Positions 32,290-41,857 of a stretch of 64,000 nucleotides of DNA are shown here, piece after piece. Location: NCBI GenBank assembly GCA_900542195.1, contig UQNA01000002.1:40777-104776 (forward strand), given 5' to 3'. The notes under the pieces are model-generated. The model was not told the origin of the DNA. It did no database searches and was given only the letters and a program-made list of their open reading frames with translations. The position numbers and the translations under genes are program-made. Position 1 is the stretch's first letter; the number at the start of each line of letters is the position of its first letter. Source of the stretch: an uncultured Sutterella sp. (GTDB lineage Bacteria > Pseudomonadota > Gammaproteobacteria > Burkholderiales > Burkholderiaceae_F).

Positions 32290-33083
32290 TACCTTGCCAA
32301 ACCTCTGGGAGAAGTTTCCATAAATTCTCTCATTGTGTCAGCAACCATAACCGACTGCGGGTCTGTTATTTCAGCGCATAAAGTCTTAATAGCTTCTGAT
32401 GCCTCTGAAACGTTCAAATTGCTTCTGAAGATCAATTTATAGACTTCCCTTGCAGTATGGATAGCGTCGCGAGAGTAACCATGGCGTTTCATGCCTTCAA
32501 TATTGACGCCGAACGGAGCTCCGGGATAGCCTTGATAGTTACAGAAAGGCAAAACGTCTTGTCTCATCATGCTGCCGCCGCTGAGCATAGCTCCTCGGCC
32601 GATACGCACGAACTGATGAATTCCGGACTGACCGCCAATGATGGCATCATCACATACCACAACGTGGCCGGCAAGACCGACATTGTTAGCAATAATCGTG
32701 TTATTACCAACTCTGCAGTCGTGGGCAATGTGCACGTTTGCCATCAACAAATTATTGTTGCCGACTTCCGTTAGACCTTCGTCCTGGACGGTACCAACGG
32801 AGAGCGTGCAGTGTTCACGGATAACGTTGTTGTCTCCAATTACCAAGCGGGTGTCTTCGCCTTTGTATTTTTTATCTTGGGGCTCAATGCCTACAGCAGC
32901 AAATGCATAGAACTTGTTATTAGAGCCGATAGTGGTCTTGCCGGTTACGACAATATGACTCTGAAACCAGCAGCCATCGCCGATTTTGACTTCCGGACCG
33001 ATAGTACAAAACGGACCCACATAAACAGAATCTGCAAGTTCTGCACGCGGATCAACAATAGAAGTCGGATGAATTTGCGCCAT
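32289..33083 (-). CDS. lpxA: UDP-N-acetylglucosamine acyltransferase
   Basis: This 264-residue left-handed beta-helix acyltransferase has repeated hexapeptides (for example VYVGPFCTIGPEVKIGDGC) and the catalytic region NVHIAHDCRVGNN, with His121 as the probable base. It starts lipid A synthesis by transferring a 3-hydroxyacyl chain from ACP to UDP-GlcNAc in the cytoplasm. It lies 17 bp after fabZ, which supplies and competes for the same hydroxyacyl-ACP pool. Confidence 0.98.
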   Translation of the reverse strand: MAQIHPTSIVDPRAELADSVYVGPFCTIGPEVKIGDGCWFQSHIVVTGKTTIGSNNKFYAFAAVGIEPQDKKYKGEDTRLVIGDNNVIREHCTLSVGTVQDEGLTEVGNNNLLMANVHIAHDCRVGNNTIIANNVGLAGHVVVCDDAIIGGQSGIHQFVRIGRGAMLSGGSMMRQDVLPFCNYQGYPGAPFGVNIEGMKRHGYSRDAIHTAREVYKLIFRSNLNVSEASEAIKTLCAEITDPQSVMVADTMREFMETSPRGLAR

Positions 33084-33100
33084 AGAGATTTTCCAAAAAA

Positions 33101-33541
33101 TTATCTTGAGGCCTTATAAGAGCACATCATGTCAGCACAAGCTGCTAAAACGCCGTCAACTGTAGCATCGCAGTGCATTTTGATCATACCCGCTTTCTCT
33201 CTAAGGAAAGTGCATTCAAAGCGGAGCTGATCGCCTGGGATGACGACACGTTTGAATCTGGCGTTATCGATAGCAGCAAAATAGAAGAGCTTGTTCGGAT
33301 CTCTTTCGCCGCCCATGCGTGCAAAAGCCAGCATTGCACAGGCTTGAGCCATCGCTTCAATAATTAAGACACCAGGCATTACCGGCACTCCGGGGAAGTG
33401 GCCGGTAAACTGGGGTTCATTGACAGTAACGTTCTTAATTGCAATTAACTTGTCTACACCGTTTGTTTCTAAAACTCTGTCAACCAGAAGGAAAGGATAA
33501 CGGTGAGGCAGAAGCCTCATAATGTCATTGATATCTTGCAT
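33101..33541 (-). CDS. fabZ: 3-hydroxyacyl-[acyl-carrier-protein] dehydratase FabZ
   Basis: This 146-residue hot-dog-fold protein has LLPHRYPFLLVDRV (residues 10-23), the catalytic His48 in GHFPGVPVMPG and Glu62 in IEAMAQ. It dehydrates 3-hydroxyacyl-ACP in fatty acid elongation. It lies between lpxD and lpxA, 3 nt after lpxD, the classical place where membrane and lipid A synthesis are balanced. Confidence 0.98.
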   Translation of the reverse strand: MQDINDIMRLLPHRYPFLLVDRVLETNGVDKLIAIKNVTVNEPQFTGHFPGVPVMPGVLIIEAMAQACAMLAFARMGGERDPNKLFYFAAIDNARFKRVVIPGDQLRFECTFLREKAGMIKMHCDATVDGVLAACADMMCSYKASR

Positions 33542-33544
33542 TGC

Positions 33545-34636
33545 TTACTCAGTCTTATTTAATGAATCTAACTTTGCTTCAACTCGCTTGAGGGATCTTC
33601 TCATTTCCGGCAAACGTTTGATAACAGAAAGAATGTTAAAGAATTCTTTATGGGGCAAAGCAGGCATGTATCCTGCGTAGTATCCCGGGGTGTCAATTGT
33701 TCCTGGAACTCCTGCACCGCCTCCGATAATTGTACCTGCCGGAACGGACAAATGACCTGCAAATCCGGCACCGCCTCCGGCCTGACAGTTATCTCCAATC
33801 GTCGTGCTTCCTGCCATACCTACTCTTCCGGAAAGAACCACGTTGTTGCCGACTTTACAGTTGTGGCCAATCATAACCAAGTCATCAATCTTGGTTCCGT
33901 TTCCGATAGTGGTATTGTTCAGAGCACCTCGGTCAATACAAGTGTTAGCGCCGATTTCAACATCATCGCCGGTCACAACTATGCCAACCTGCGGAATCTT
34001 TACATACATCTTGTCCAACGGGGCAAATCCAAATCCGTCAGCACCGATAACAGCACCGGAATGGATAACGTTTCTGCGTCCGATCTTGCATCCGTAGTAA
34101 ATGTTGACGTTAGGGTAAAGATGTGTGCCTTCGCCAATTTCAACACCTTCGGAAATGACGGAATTTGCTCCGATCCAAGCTTTTGCACCAATCTTTGCAC
34201 CGGCTTTGATAACTACACCCGGTTCAACGGTAGCTGTCGGATCAACGACAGCGCCGTCTTCAATAGTAGCTTTTGGGCTGATTCCTGATTCAGGCTTGAC
34301 TTCAGGAAGCATGACTTGGAGAGCATAGGCAAACCAAGCATAAGGATTTTTTGTAATAACGGTGATTCTTTCCGGGTCTTTATCGCCCCAAATAGCATGC
34401 TTGTCTTCTTCAGTCAGAACAAGAGCGGTTGCTTTGCAGTTCTTGGCTTCTTCTCTGTATTTAGGAGAAGCTAAGAAAGCAACGTCTCCGTGGCCGGCGG
34501 TCTCCAAAGGAGCAATCATATTAATTTTTTCATTCTGACCGTTAGCAGAAATCGTACTGAGCAAAGTGTCGTTGCTTAACTCTTTAATCCGATCAACCAA
34601 GTCAATCAGAGTAATTGGCCCTGTCTTATGAATCAT
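33545..34636 (-). CDS. lpxD: UDP-3-O-(3-hydroxyacyl)glucosamine N-acyltransferase
   Basis: This 363-residue protein has an N-terminal uridine-binding domain, a long left-handed beta-helix of hexapeptides (AKIGAKAWIGANSVISEG and so on), the catalytic MIGHNCKVGNN motif and a C-terminal helix (SLKRVEAKLDSLNK). It adds the second acyl chain in lipid A synthesis. It is separated from skp by 143 bp with two hairpins, so its expression may partly differ from the bamA-skp genes upstream. Confidence 0.97.
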   Translation of the reverse strand: MIHKTGPITLIDLVDRIKELSNDTLLSTISANGQNEKINMIAPLETAGHGDVAFLASPKYREEAKNCKATALVLTEEDKHAIWGDKDPERITVITKNPYAWFAYALQVMLPEVKPESGISPKATIEDGAVVDPTATVEPGVVIKAGAKIGAKAWIGANSVISEGVEIGEGTHLYPNVNIYYGCKIGRRNVIHSGAVIGADGFGFAPLDKMYVKIPQVGIVVTGDDVEIGANTCIDRGALNNTTIGNGTKIDDLVMIGHNCKVGNNVVLSGRVGMAGSTTIGDNCQAGGGAGFAGHLSVPAGTIIGGGAGVPGTIDTPGYYAGYMPALPHKEFFNILSVIKRLPEMRRSLKRVEAKLDSLNKTE

Positions 34637-34715
34637 GATTTAGAACCTCTAAAAAGAATCTTTTGCATTCAACCTGATGTTGTACAAAGCTGAAACATCC
34701 GTTATTGAAAGAGAG

Positions 34716-34738
34716 AAGCCGAGGGAAGTCCCCGGCTT
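34716..34738 (-). terminator. second hairpin between skp and lpxD
   Basis: AAGCCG/CGGCTT arms with inner pairing make a compact hairpin on the minus strand, followed by CTCTCTTTC. It is the distal of two hairpins after skp. It may be a partial terminator or an RNA processing element. Confidence 0.45.
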
Positions 34739-34746
34739 TATACACA

Positions 34747-34770
34747 ATTGGCAGACACTTGTCTGCCAAT
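34747..34770 (-). repeat. 9-bp inverted repeat directly after skp
   Basis: ATTGGCAGA/TCTGCCAAT is a perfect 9-bp inverted repeat with a 6-nt loop, starting 10 bp after the skp stop on the minus strand. No T run follows it, which argues for an RNA stability hairpin rather than a simple terminator. Confidence 0.5.
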
Positions 34771-34779
34771 CGTTGAGAA

Positions 34780-35280
34780 TTACTTGAGTTCTTTAAGAAC
34801 TTCGTCCGTTATATCAATCTTCGGATTAACGTAGATGGCTTCTTGAAGAATTAAGTCATATTTTTCACGCTGAGCGATGTTCTTAATGACTGTATTAGCT
34901 TGACGTAAAAGCTTCTGGAGTTCTTCGTTACGTCTCTGATTAAAGTCTTCTCTGAGTTCTCTTTGACGTCTCTGGAAATCTCTATCACGTTCACCGAGGT
35001 CTCTCTGCTTACGGATTCTTTCCTGCTCAGTCATTGTGGAAGCGTTCTTTTCGAATCTTTCGATATCGCTCTTAAGTCTCTGACCGGCTGCATTAATGTC
35101 TTTGTCGCGTTTAGAGAATTCTTGCTCTAACTTCTTGCTGGCTGCTTGAGCAGCAGGAGAGTCTCGAAGAATAACTTCTGTATTTACAACACCAATCTTC
35201 ATCTCAGCAGCTTGGACGGCTGTTGCGCCAACTGCAAAAAGTGAAGAAACCAATGCGAGTGTTAACAATTTTTTTTGCAT
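34780..35280 (-). CDS. skp: OmpH/Skp periplasmic chaperone
   Basis: The product is about 166 residues with a signal peptide (MQKKLLTLALVSSLFAVGAT, likely cleavage after VQA-AEM), then the Skp core MKIGVVNTEVILRDSPAAQ and long charged coiled-coil arms rich in Arg, Glu and Gln (about residues 50-130). Skp trimers hold unfolded outer-membrane proteins in the periplasm for delivery to BamA. The ORF could extend to 35298, but ATG 35280 has GGAG upstream and starts the signal peptide. It lies downstream of bamA, as is typical. Confidence 0.94.
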   Translation of the reverse strand: MQKKLLTLALVSSLFAVGATAVQAAEMKIGVVNTEVILRDSPAAQAASKKLEQEFSKRDKDINAAGQRLKSDIERFEKNASTMTEQERIRKQRDLGERDRDFQRRQRELREDFNQRRNEELQKLLRQANTVIKNIAQREKYDLILQEAIYVNPKIDITDEVLKELK

Positions 35281-35322
35281 GAATATTATCTCCAACACAA
35301 TTATTGAATTGTGCCATAAATA

Positions 35323-37653
35323 TTAGAAGCCTGTTCCGATTTGGAACTGGAATCTTTCAAGTTCGTCGTTACCTTTCTTGTTAAGAGGTATTGCGAAACT
35401 CAACTTAAGCGGACCCATCGGGGAAATCCAAGCCAAACCAAAACCTACGGAGTATCTTAAATCACCGAAGTCTAGCTTATCTTTCTTATATCTAACAGTG
35501 CGGTTAGCACCTGATCCAATGTACTCGGCTTTACGACCCCAAACCCATCCGCCGTCAAGGAAGGTAAACATTCTCAAAGTTCTATCCGCACCCGGTATCG
35601 GCGTCAAGAGCTCAAGCGAGAAGTTGAACTTTCTATTACCACCGGAAGCATCACCGTCAGAATCTCTAGGTCCGAGAGAAGAGGATTCAAAGCCTCTGAC
35701 AGAACCGATACCGCCGCCGTAGAAGTTCTTGAAGAACGGATATGGTTTGCCGGCATAACCGTCACCGTATCCGATTTCAGTATTAAAGGCAAAAGTAATG
35801 GACTTTGTCACCGGAACATATTGCTGGAATTGGTATGTAGCTCGATAGTACTTCAGGTCCAAAACAGGCAGAGATACTTCGCCGAACAATCTTTGATAAC
35901 GACCTCTAGTCGGTGCCAATACATTGTCTCGGCTATCCCTTGACCATCCTAATGTGGCAGCGACAGACTTTGGTTTGTCGCCGTAATCACGCACATATTC
36001 CCAATATCTTTGAGGAGCTCTGCTTCCGACCTTAACATCGGTCATTTCAACTTTGCCGCCTAAGAAGATCTGGTCATTTTCGGTAATTGGAATACCGTAC
36101 GTAACACCGGCACCGTAAGTTTCATACTTAACGTCGTCAGTAATCTCCAGCTCATCCAAGTCCATACGTCTGTCGTAAATTTCGAAGGACTGACTGATGC
36201 CGGAAGTAGTAATGTACGGCTGGGTGAAAGTTGCAGCGTAAGTACGGGTACTCTTAGATGTGTTGACTTCAACGGACAGAGAATTACCTGTACCGAAAAT
36301 ATTGTTCTGAGCAAAACCGCCGCTCAAAATAATACCTTCTGAAGTAGAGTAACCTGCACCTAAAGAGATATTCCCGGTAGGTCTTTCTTTTACCTTCACT
36401 TCCAGATCAACTTCGTCCGGAGATCCTGTTACAGGATGAGGCTCGGCTGTAACGGTTTCGAAGAAACCAAGTCTGTCGATTCTGTCTCTTGAAACTGCAA
36501 CCTTATCGCTGTCAAACCAACTGGATTCATACTGTCTGACTTCACGGCGAATAACTTCATCGCGGGTTCTGGTATTGCCGGTAATGTTGACTTTACGAAC
36601 GTACACACGGCGCCCCGGGTCAATGGTATAGACCAAGGAAACTTCATCGCTGTTAGCACCTTCTGTTAAGGGCTCCGGAGTGGCACGTGCAAAGGCATAG
36701 CCTAAAGTAGAAAGCTTGTCGATAAACTTTTTACTCAGTTCATTAACTTCAGAAGCGTTGTAGACACTTCCCGGCTTGATATCAATTAAAGCCTCAAATT
36801 CCGGTTCCAACCCAAGCATGTCGCCCGTTAAGCGCACGTCTTTGATTTTGTACTTCTTGCCTTCAGAAACGTTAATGGTGACATAAATACTGGATTTATC
36901 CGGGCTGACGGAAACTTGAGTAGAGTCAATTCTGAAATCGAGGTATCCGTTGTTGTTATACAAAGCTCGAATAGCATCTAAGTCAGCCTGCAGTTTTTCT
37001 CTGGAGTACTGATCACGTTTGGTGTACCACGAGAACCAGTTAGGCGTGCCTAACTGCATTTCGTCACGCAAATCGCCTTCGTCATAAACTGTGTTGCCGA
37101 CAAAGCGGATTTGCTGAATCTTCGAGACGTTCCCTTCATCAACGTCAATATTGACTCGGACCCTGTTTCTTTCTAACGGAGTGACCGTTGTCTTGATTTC
37201 AACTGCATAACGACCGCGAGCCAAATATTGTCTTCTCAATTCCTGAGTTGCTCTCTCCAGAGTGGAGCGGTCAAAAATCATGCCTTCAGCAAGCCCGACG
37301 TCTCTCAATGATTTTTCAACGCCTTTTTTATCGAATTCGGAAATGCCGGTTGTAGCAATACCCGCAACAGTTGGACGTTCTTGAATACGAACAACTAACA
37401 CATTGCCGTCCATATCCAGCTCAATGTCGCGGAACATCCCGGAAGCATAGAGAGAACGCAAAGCTTCAGCACCCAATTCCGGTGTGTAAGTATCGCCTAC
37501 TCTAATCGGCAAGTGAGAAAACACGGTACCTGCTTCTGTACGTGAAATTCCTTCTAGTCTTATGTCTTTAATCACATGTCCTTGAGCAAAAGGCGAAGAC
37601 ATCGCCAGAGAGACCAGACAAGCGCAGACTGTTTTTTGAGGTATTCTCATCAT
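35323..37653 (-). CDS. bamA: outer membrane assembly factor BamA
   Basis: This 776-residue protein has a signal peptide (VCACLVSLAMSSPFAQG), five POTRA domains (starting at VIKDIRLEGISRTEAGTVFS) and an Omp85 16-stranded barrel containing the conserved GGIGSVRGFESSSLGPRD region, and it ends in FQIGTGF. It is the essential core of the BAM complex that inserts barrel proteins such as the nearby porin and autotransporter. It lies 33 bp after rseP and 42 bp before skp. Confidence 0.98.
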   Translation of the reverse strand: MMRIPQKTVCACLVSLAMSSPFAQGHVIKDIRLEGISRTEAGTVFSHLPIRVGDTYTPELGAEALRSLYASGMFRDIELDMDGNVLVVRIQERPTVAGIATTGISEFDKKGVEKSLRDVGLAEGMIFDRSTLERATQELRRQYLARGRYAVEIKTTVTPLERNRVRVNIDVDEGNVSKIQQIRFVGNTVYDEGDLRDEMQLGTPNWFSWYTKRDQYSREKLQADLDAIRALYNNNGYLDFRIDSTQVSVSPDKSSIYVTINVSEGKKYKIKDVRLTGDMLGLEPEFEALIDIKPGSVYNASEVNELSKKFIDKLSTLGYAFARATPEPLTEGANSDEVSLVYTIDPGRRVYVRKVNITGNTRTRDEVIRREVRQYESSWFDSDKVAVSRDRIDRLGFFETVTAEPHPVTGSPDEVDLEVKVKERPTGNISLGAGYSTSEGIILSGGFAQNNIFGTGNSLSVEVNTSKSTRTYAATFTQPYITTSGISQSFEIYDRRMDLDELEITDDVKYETYGAGVTYGIPITENDQIFLGGKVEMTDVKVGSRAPQRYWEYVRDYGDKPKSVAATLGWSRDSRDNVLAPTRGRYQRLFGEVSLPVLDLKYYRATYQFQQYVPVTKSITFAFNTEIGYGDGYAGKPYPFFKNFYGGGIGSVRGFESSSLGPRDSDGDASGGNRKFNFSLELLTPIPGADRTLRMFTFLDGGWVWGRKAEYIGSGANRTVRYKKDKLDFGDLRYSVGFGLAWISPMGPLKLSFAIPLNKKGNDELERFQFQIGTGF

Positions 37654-37686
37654 GTTAAAAGAATTATTAAATTTTTAGTTTGTAAA

Positions 37687-39048
37687 TCAAGGCATTAAAC
37701 GATTTAAGTCGTTGAATAAAGCTAAAAACATTAAACCGCATAACACCGCGATTCCAACCTTCTGGGCAGCCATTTGTACTCTTTCAGAGACCGGGCGCCC
37801 CGTCACTATTTCAACGGAATAATACAGGAGATGGCCGCCGTCTAACATAGGAATAGGTAGCAGATTTAATATTCCTAAGCTAATAGAGACAAGCGCCAAA
37901 AACGAAATAAACGGCTCCAACCCTAGGCGGGCTGTCTGTCCGGCGTAATCCGCGATAGTTACCGGGCCGGAAATATTTTTTACGGATACTTCACCGGTCA
38001 GCATTTTCCAAATCATTTCAACGGAAAATACCGCCGTATCCCAGGTTTTCTTAGCACCTTCCCAAACGCTTCTGAAAAGACCGTATGAAACTGTAGTCTT
38101 GGGAAGATCTACTCCGAAAACAGCTCTGATTCTGCCGATCTGTTTCCCGTTTTCATCCTCAACAGACAAAGGCGTGAAAGTCACATCATGTTTTTTTCCG
38201 TCAGCAGATAAAACTGTGAAAGTAGCTTCTTTATTGGGATACTCTCTGATGAGATTTACCAGTTGTTTGATATCAGTGATCTTCTTTCCATCGATAGCAA
38301 GAACGGTATCGCCTTTCTTCAAACCGGCTTTCTCAGCAACCGATCCGGAAACAAAATCACGGATGTAAGGATCACCGACTTTTAACTCAACTCCTAAATC
38401 AGCAAAAGAATCCTTACCGGGCTCATCTTCTTCCAGTTTCAATCCTGCCAAGTCAATCCTTTTTTCTCTGACGTTCCCATCGGAAGATTCGACCTCAAGA
38501 TTAATTACCTGCCCCGCATGCTTGAGCATTTCCAAGCGCATATCACTGAATGTACTGACTGGTTTCCCATCAACAGCCAGAATTTTGTCTCCGTCCTCGA
38601 TGGCAGCATAAGCAGCAGGAGTTCCCTGCAAAGGTGCCTTAACAACCGGAAGAAGATCGGTAGTACCGACAAAGAAAATGATCGAATAAAGGAGAATAGC
38701 TAAAAGTAAGTTAGAGGCAGGCCCGGCAGCAACAATGGCAAATTTCTGCCATACATTTTTTGAGTTGAAAGTTCTCTTAGCGTCTTCAAGCTTGATGGGC
38801 AGACAGGACTCGTCCCTTTCATCAAGCATGCGAACATAGCCGCCGAGAGGAATAGCAGATACTCTCCACTCGACTTGATCGGGGTCTTTGGGATTCTTCC
38901 AAACAAAAAGAGGTTTTCCAAAACCTATGGAGAAATTAAGAACTTTGACGCCGCACTTTCTAGCGACCCAATAATGCCCGAACTCATGAATGACAACCAA
39001 AATTCCTAAAGTAACGGCAAACGCAAGAAGCGTTGTCAACAAATTCAA
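37687..39048 (-). CDS. rseP: site-2 protease RseP
   Basis: This 453-residue inner-membrane zinc metalloprotease has the zinc motif H21-E22-FG-H25 in the first membrane segment, a PDZ region in the periplasmic part (SGSVAEKAGLKKGDTVLAIDGKKI) and the C-terminal NLLPIPMLDGGHLLYY motif. It performs intramembrane cleavage, classically of RseA-type anti-sigma factors in the envelope stress response, and of leftover signal peptides. It is placed between dxr and bamA as in most proteobacteria. Confidence 0.97.
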   Translation of the reverse strand: MNLLTTLLAFAVTLGILVVIHEFGHYWVARKCGVKVLNFSIGFGKPLFVWKNPKDPDQVEWRVSAIPLGGYVRMLDERDESCLPIKLEDAKRTFNSKNVWQKFAIVAAGPASNLLLAILLYSIIFFVGTTDLLPVVKAPLQGTPAAYAAIEDGDKILAVDGKPVSTFSDMRLEMLKHAGQVINLEVESSDGNVREKRIDLAGLKLEEDEPGKDSFADLGVELKVGDPYIRDFVSGSVAEKAGLKKGDTVLAIDGKKITDIKQLVNLIREYPNKEATFTVLSADGKKHDVTFTPLSVEDENGKQIGRIRAVFGVDLPKTTVSYGLFRSVWEGAKKTWDTAVFSVEMIWKMLTGEVSVKNISGPVTIADYAGQTARLGLEPFISFLALVSISLGILNLLPIPMLDGGHLLYYSVEIVTGRPVSERVQMAAQKVGIAVLCGLMFLALFNDLNRLMP

Positions 39049-39051
39049 CTT

Positions 39052-40221
39052 CTACTCTCCTGTATAACCACTAATGTATTCTTGAGTCAGAATTCTTGCT
39101 TCTTTGTCGGCCTCCAAAACATCCTCCAAAGACTTCGGAGCATGTTCAGAAGCGCTAAGCATCATAACTTCACAGATTTTAGGAATATCTATAAAACGTA
39201 TCTTCCCTTTCAAGAAATTCTCAACGGCAATCTCATTTGCGGCATTGAGCATAATGCAGCTGCAGCCTCCTCGTCTGAGCGCTTCATAGGCATACGCTAA
39301 TTGCGGGAATCTCTTGGTATCGGGTTTTTCAAATGTCAGCTCATGAATGGAGGAAAAATCCAAGGGTTTTACTCCTGCATTCAAGCGTTCCGGATAGCCG
39401 AGGCAATATGCAATGGTATTGCGCATATCCGGAGCCCCCAACTGAGCTAAAACCACACCGTCCTCGTACTGAACCATGGAATGAATAATGCTTTGCGGAT
39501 GAACTACAACGTCGATGCGATCTTCGGGCGTATCGAAAAGCCATCTAGCTTCGATGACCTCTAAACCTTTGTTCATCAATGTAGCACTGTCAACAGTAAT
39601 CTTTTTACCCATAGACCAATTAGGATGATGGGTTGCCTCTTCGATGGTTACAGTTGAAAGGTCCATACGCTTGCGGAACGGACCTCCTGAAGCCGTCAAA
39701 ATAATACGGTGGCTTTGGCGCATTTTTTCGGAGGCGCTTTCCAAACATTGAAAAACCGCATTATGTTCGCTGTCAACCGGAAGCAGTTGGGCGCCGTGCG
39801 CTTTGATGGTATCCATCAACAGCCGGCCTCCGCAAACTACGCTTTCTTTATTGGCCAAAAGAAGACGTTTTCCTGCATTGGCCGAAGCGAAGGTAGAGGC
39901 AATGCCCGCTGCCCCGACAATGGCTCCGACAACTATTTCGGCTTCCGGATCGGCGGCCTCTTCAACGATAGCTTTTTCTCCGGCTTTAGCTATTGTCTTT
40001 AATTGACGAGATCGAAGGGCTTCCTGAAGCTCTCCAAATAATTTGGCATCACCGATGACAGCAACTTCAGCGTTTGTTTTTTTGGCTGCATCAGCCAATT
40101 TCTGAACATTGGAGTAAGCAGTAACTGCTCTAACTTCGAACTTTTCGGGATATCGATTTAAAACATCAATAGTGCTCGTACCAATGGAGCCGGTCGCTCC
40201 AAGAATTGAGACTTTTTTCAT
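39052..40221 (-). CDS. dxr: 1-deoxy-D-xylulose 5-phosphate reductoisomerase
   Basis: This 389-residue protein has an NADPH-binding start SILGATGSIGTSTIDVL, the central ANKESVVCGG and PVDSEHNAVFQCL motifs with metal-binding Asp/Glu residues, and NHP-type segments WSMGKKITVDSATLMNKGLE. It makes 2-C-methyl-D-erythritol 4-phosphate, the committed step of the MEP isoprenoid pathway, which feeds UppS encoded two genes upstream. It lies 3 nt before rseP and 5 nt after cdsA. Confidence 0.98.
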   Translation of the reverse strand: MKKVSILGATGSIGTSTIDVLNRYPEKFEVRAVTAYSNVQKLADAAKKTNAEVAVIGDAKLFGELQEALRSRQLKTIAKAGEKAIVEEAADPEAEIVVGAIVGAAGIASTFASANAGKRLLLANKESVVCGGRLLMDTIKAHGAQLLPVDSEHNAVFQCLESASEKMRQSHRIILTASGGPFRKRMDLSTVTIEEATHHPNWSMGKKITVDSATLMNKGLEVIEARWLFDTPEDRIDVVVHPQSIIHSMVQYEDGVVLAQLGAPDMRNTIAYCLGYPERLNAGVKPLDFSSIHELTFEKPDTKRFPQLAYAYEALRRGGCSCIMLNAANEIAVENFLKGKIRFIDIPKICEVMMLSASEHAPKSLEDVLEADKEARILTQEYISGYTGE

Positions 40222-40226
40222 CTAGT

Positions 40227-41081
40227 TTACAAACCTTGGATAAAAAGCAAAATAAAGACAGCTAAAGGAAGAACGGCAAACTGAGCATCCAGCCTATCGT
40301 AAACACCGCCGTGGCCCGGCAGCAAATTACTCGAGTCTTTCACTCCGGCAGTGCGTTTTACTGCGCTTTCGAAAAGGTCTCCGGCGATGGAGAAAAGAAC
40401 GGTAATGAACAAAATGGCAGCAGAAGCAAACACAGTCAGCTTAGAAATAATAGTGTTTGTCCACAAGGGTGCTTGCGGAGCGACTGCATACAAGACATAG
40501 CTCAGAACAAGAACACAAATAACTGCGGTAAGAGCTCCTGACCATGTTTTCTTAGGACTAATTCCGGTGGCCATCTTAGGACCCTGTAAAGCGCGTCCGC
40601 CAAAGTATGCCGTAATGTCAGCGACCCAGACGATAGCCAAAACGGAAATCATATAGACAGCACCGTACTCGCGGTATAAAAACATTAGCGAGAACCAAGC
40701 GCAAGGAACAAAAATTAAAGCCGAAAGCCACGCCAAAGGATTCGGAACGTTCCAGCCCGACATTCTCTTAAAGAAAACCACACAAGTTAAAACCGTCCAA
40801 ATGACAGTACCAACAGAGGAAATAATAAGCAGACCATTTCCCGACTGAAACGTATTCACATCAATCGGCTGGAACATTTCGAGCCAGTAGAAAAATACGG
40901 CTGATGCAGCTCCAATCAGAAGGCACAGAGCGTTATTCCATTTTGCCAAGCGCAGCCACTCCCAGAGGCAAGCCCCCATGGCTATAGCCGCAACTGCCGT
41001 AAAAGCCCATGGGCCCATCCACAGGGCCGCTATGATGACGATAAATAAAATAACAGCCGTAATTATTCTTTGCCTAAGCAT
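40227..41081 (-). CDS. cdsA: phosphatidate cytidylyltransferase
   Basis: This 284-residue polytopic membrane protein has about eight hydrophobic segments and the CdsA signature near the C-terminus: SPKKTWSGALTAV followed by DSSNLLPGHGGVYDRLDAQF. It makes CDP-diacylglycerol from phosphatidate and CTP, the branch point for all phospholipids. It lies between uppS and dxr in the conserved cluster. Confidence 0.96.
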   Translation of the reverse strand: MLRQRIITAVILFIVIIAALWMGPWAFTAVAAIAMGACLWEWLRLAKWNNALCLLIGAASAVFFYWLEMFQPIDVNTFQSGNGLLIISSVGTVIWTVLTCVVFFKRMSGWNVPNPLAWLSALIFVPCAWFSLMFLYREYGAVYMISVLAIVWVADITAYFGGRALQGPKMATGISPKKTWSGALTAVICVLVLSYVLYAVAPQAPLWTNTIISKLTVFASAAILFITVLFSIAGDLFESAVKRTAGVKDSSNLLPGHGGVYDRLDAQFAVLPLAVFILLFIQGL

Positions 41082-41092
41082 GTTATTACCTC

Positions 41093-41845
41093 CTATTTAT
41101 TGGCGTTTTTCTCCGAGATTTGCTCTGAGGTCTTACCAAAACGTCTTTCTCTTGATGCGTACCACAATAATGCTTCTTTAAATTCTTTTTTACCAAAATC
41201 CGGCCACAAAACGGAGGTAAAGTAGAGCTCACTATAGGCAAGCTCCCACAAGAGAAAATTACTAATTCGGCTTTCAGAACTAGTTCGGATAAAAAGGTCC
41301 ACGTCTCCTGAGTCTCCGATTTGAAGATTTCTAGCGAAAAGTTCCTCAGTAACATCTTCAGGAGCTATGCCCTTCTTCATCATTGCTTTGCAAGCTTCAA
41401 TGATTTCCCATCTGCCCCCGTAATTGACGCAGATATTGAGTGTCAAACCCGTATTGTTTTCCGTCAGCTTATGCGATTCCGCAATTTTTTTCTGCAGCTC
41501 ATCCGGAAAACGTGAGAGGTCGCCGACCATACGGATGCGGACATTTGCTTTGTGCAGAGCAGAGGTTTCTTTTGCCAAAGACGTCAGAAACAAGTTCATG
41601 AGGGCAGAGACTTCATCTGCAGGCCGACTCCAATTCTCACTAGAGAAAGCAAACAAAGAAAGATGCCGTACTCCTGATTCAGCAGCCGCTTGAATAACGG
41701 CTCGGACGGAATCCACACCTTTTTTATGACCTGCTACGCGAGGAAGAAAACGTTTTTTTGCCCATCTTCCGTTGCCATCCATGACAACAGCCACGTGACG
41801 CGGGATTACATCACGTGGCTGAGCGGATAATTCTTTTATATCCAT
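41093..41845 (-). CDS. uppS: (2E,6E)-farnesyl-diphosphate-specific undecaprenyl diphosphate synthase
   Basis: This 250-residue cis-prenyltransferase has HVAVVMDGNGRWAKKR with catalytic Asp23, GHKKGVDSVR, the FAFSSENWSRP segment and the C-terminal RTSSESRISNFLLWELAYSE. It elongates farnesyl diphosphate to the C55 lipid carrier for peptidoglycan and O-antigen synthesis. It starts 12 nt after frr. Confidence 0.97.
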   Translation of the reverse strand: MDIKELSAQPRDVIPRHVAVVMDGNGRWAKKRFLPRVAGHKKGVDSVRAVIQAAAESGVRHLSLFAFSSENWSRPADEVSALMNLFLTSLAKETSALHKANVRIRMVGDLSRFPDELQKKIAESHKLTENNTGLTLNICVNYGGRWEIIEACKAMMKKGIAPEDVTEELFARNLQIGDSGDVDLFIRTSSESRISNFLLWELAYSELYFTSVLWPDFGKKEFKEALLWYASRERRFGKTSEQISEKNANK

Positions 41846-41857
41846 AATCGAAAGAAA

